From NCBI GenBank assembly GCA_903932385.1, contig CAIZGA010000076.1, forward strand, positions 1-6,216: a DNA stretch of 6,216 bases, written 5' to 3'. Both the position numbers and the translations under genes were made by a program. Positions 5,430 through 6,216 of this stretch are shown here, piece after piece (the first letter of the stretch is position 1; each line of letters starts with the position of its first letter). The notes below the pieces were generated by a model that did not search any database, had not been told where the DNA came from, and saw only the letters and a program-made list of their open reading frames with translations. Source of the stretch: an uncultured Acidobacteriota bacterium. GTDB taxonomy: Bacteria > Acidobacteriota > Terriglobia > Terriglobales > Acidobacteriaceae.

Positions 5430-6216
5430 ATGAGCAACGTACATTTCCGTTGCAATGCCGGCAGAGGACGTAGCGCAGCCCACAGGGTTGCAGGAGTCGC
5501 TGCTTGGATTGGCTATTTTTCTGCCGTGTTTGTGCTGCTGTTTGCCGTGATGGCATCCGCACAGTTATCCGGTACAGGCGCTATCTCCGGTACGGTCACC
5601 GATGCATCCGGGGCCGTCATTCCCAACGCCACCGTTACCGCCACCTCGGTTGATACCAATATGGTCACGTCGCGTACCACCACCAGCGCCGGCGACTATA
5701 ACCTGACCCCACTTTCTCCCGGTGTCTACACGGTTACTATCACTGCCAAGGGATTTGAAACCCTTGTGCAGCAGAACATCACCGTCAACGCTCTGGCTAC
5801 GGTGGCTCTCAATCCCAAGCTCTCCGTTGGCGCCGCGTCGCAGACCATCACCGTAACCACTGCGCCTCCTCCTTTGGATACGACAGACGCCGCACTCGGC
5901 GCTGTGATGGACAACGAGATGTACGCCAGCCTTCCGGTCCAGATGGGACAGGGCGGCAACTTTGATCAGCGTCGCGCCACCGACTTCGCATACCTGATGC
6001 CGGGCGTCTCCAACAACAACTATGTGGGCAGCAACAACTCCACCGATGCTTCGCCCAGCGTCAATGGCGGCAATCCGGCCGGTGACGTTTCTGAAATTTA
6101 TATTGATGGTATTAACCTGCCTGAAGCGGACGGTGTCGGCGATGTGCGTTTCACTTGGACCGCCATCGGTGTAGATGCTGTGGACCAGTTCCAGGTGCAG
6201 ACTGCCGGTTACTCCG
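5430..6216 (+). CDS. Oar-like TonB-dependent receptor with carboxypeptidase-regulatory-like domain, N-terminal part
   Basis: The frame is open from ATG 5430 to the window end, giving 262 residues of what is usually a protein of about 1,000-1,250. A long basic N-region precedes a hydrophobic segment (about 23-44) ending in MASA-Q, a probable signal peptidase I site at 44/45. Residues about 50-130 form a carboxypeptidase-regulatory-like beta-sandwich: ISGTVTDASGAVIPNATVT, GDYNLTPLSPGVYTVTITAKGFE. Next comes TITVT plus a PPPL linker (140-149) and the start of the TonB plug, with SLPV (167-170), LMPGV (189-193), VNGG (211-214), IYIDGINLPE (223-232) and VDQFQVQT (251-258). Such outer-membrane receptors import large ligands using TonB energy. 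AGGAGG (5413-5418) lies 11 bases before the start. It is divergent from the pectinase operon, which suggests uptake of pectin oligosaccharides, though the sequence does not show the ligand. No SusD partner is visible here. The beta-barrel lies beyond the edge. Confidence 0.9.
   Translation, partial: MSNVHFRCNAGRGRSAAHRVAGVAAWIGYFSAVFVLLFAVMASAQLSGTGAISGTVTDASGAVIPNATVTATSVDTNMVTSRTTTSAGDYNLTPLSPGVYTVTITAKGFETLVQQNITVNALATVALNPKLSVGAASQTITVTTAPPPLDTTDAALGAVMDNEMYASLPVQMGQGGNFDQRRATDFAYLMPGVSNNNYVGSNNSTDASPSVNGGNPAGDVSEIYIDGINLPEADGVGDVRFTWTAIGVDAVDQFQVQTAGYS

Noticed and set aside
5062..5562. A 166-codon open frame on the minus strand across the divergent region
   Set aside because: It overlaps the start, signal peptide and beginning of the receptor gene on the other strand, contains no recognisable domain, and would cover both promoter regions. 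Its composition looks like translated non-coding DNA.

Overview
This window looks like part of a pectin-degradation locus from a Gram-negative soil or plant-litter bacterium, most likely an acidobacterium of the Terriglobia (Granulicella/Edaphobacter/Terriglobus-like). The main clue is the gene running off the right edge. It begins with a signal peptide, a carboxypeptidase-regulatory-like beta-sandwich and a TonB plug, the 'Oar-like' receptor layout that is heavily expanded in that phylum. Moderate GC, AQ-type signal peptidase sites on every protein and several secreted carbohydrate enzymes fit this. The assignment is inferred from protein style, not from a marker gene.

Layout, left to right. 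Bases 1-176 are a leader with a plausible promoter overlapped by a perfect 7-bp inverted repeat. Bases 177-1154 (+) encode an exported RraA/HMG-aldolase-like protein. After a 35-base convergent gap come two minus-strand genes that form a probable operon, read right to left. The first, 4943-2592, is a two-domain pectinase: GH28 polygalacturonase fused to a CE8 pectin methylesterase. The second, 2557-1190, is a stand-alone GH28 enzyme that is a clear paralogue of the first gene's GH28 half. A 486-base divergent intergenic region (4944-5429) follows. Bases 5430-6216 (+) encode the N-terminal 262 residues of the Oar-like TonB-dependent receptor, cut by the window end.

How they may work together: the methylesterase half removes methyl esters from homogalacturonan, and the fused GH28 half and the second GH28 enzyme hydrolyse the de-esterified polymer. 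The divergent receptor is a natural candidate for importing the released oligogalacturonides across the outer membrane. The divergent region holds a near-perfect FadR/GntR-type palindrome (core TGGTCTGACCA) just downstream of a TTGACA promoter facing the receptor, and a weaker look-alike on the pectinase side. A shared GntR-family regulator is therefore a reasonable hypothesis. The role of the exported RraA-like protein is unknown.

No RNA genes, mobile elements or CRISPR arrays were seen. I see no wholly new system. The most notable points are the GH28-CE8 fusion beside its unfused paralogue, the exported aldolase-fold protein, and the candidate divergent operators.
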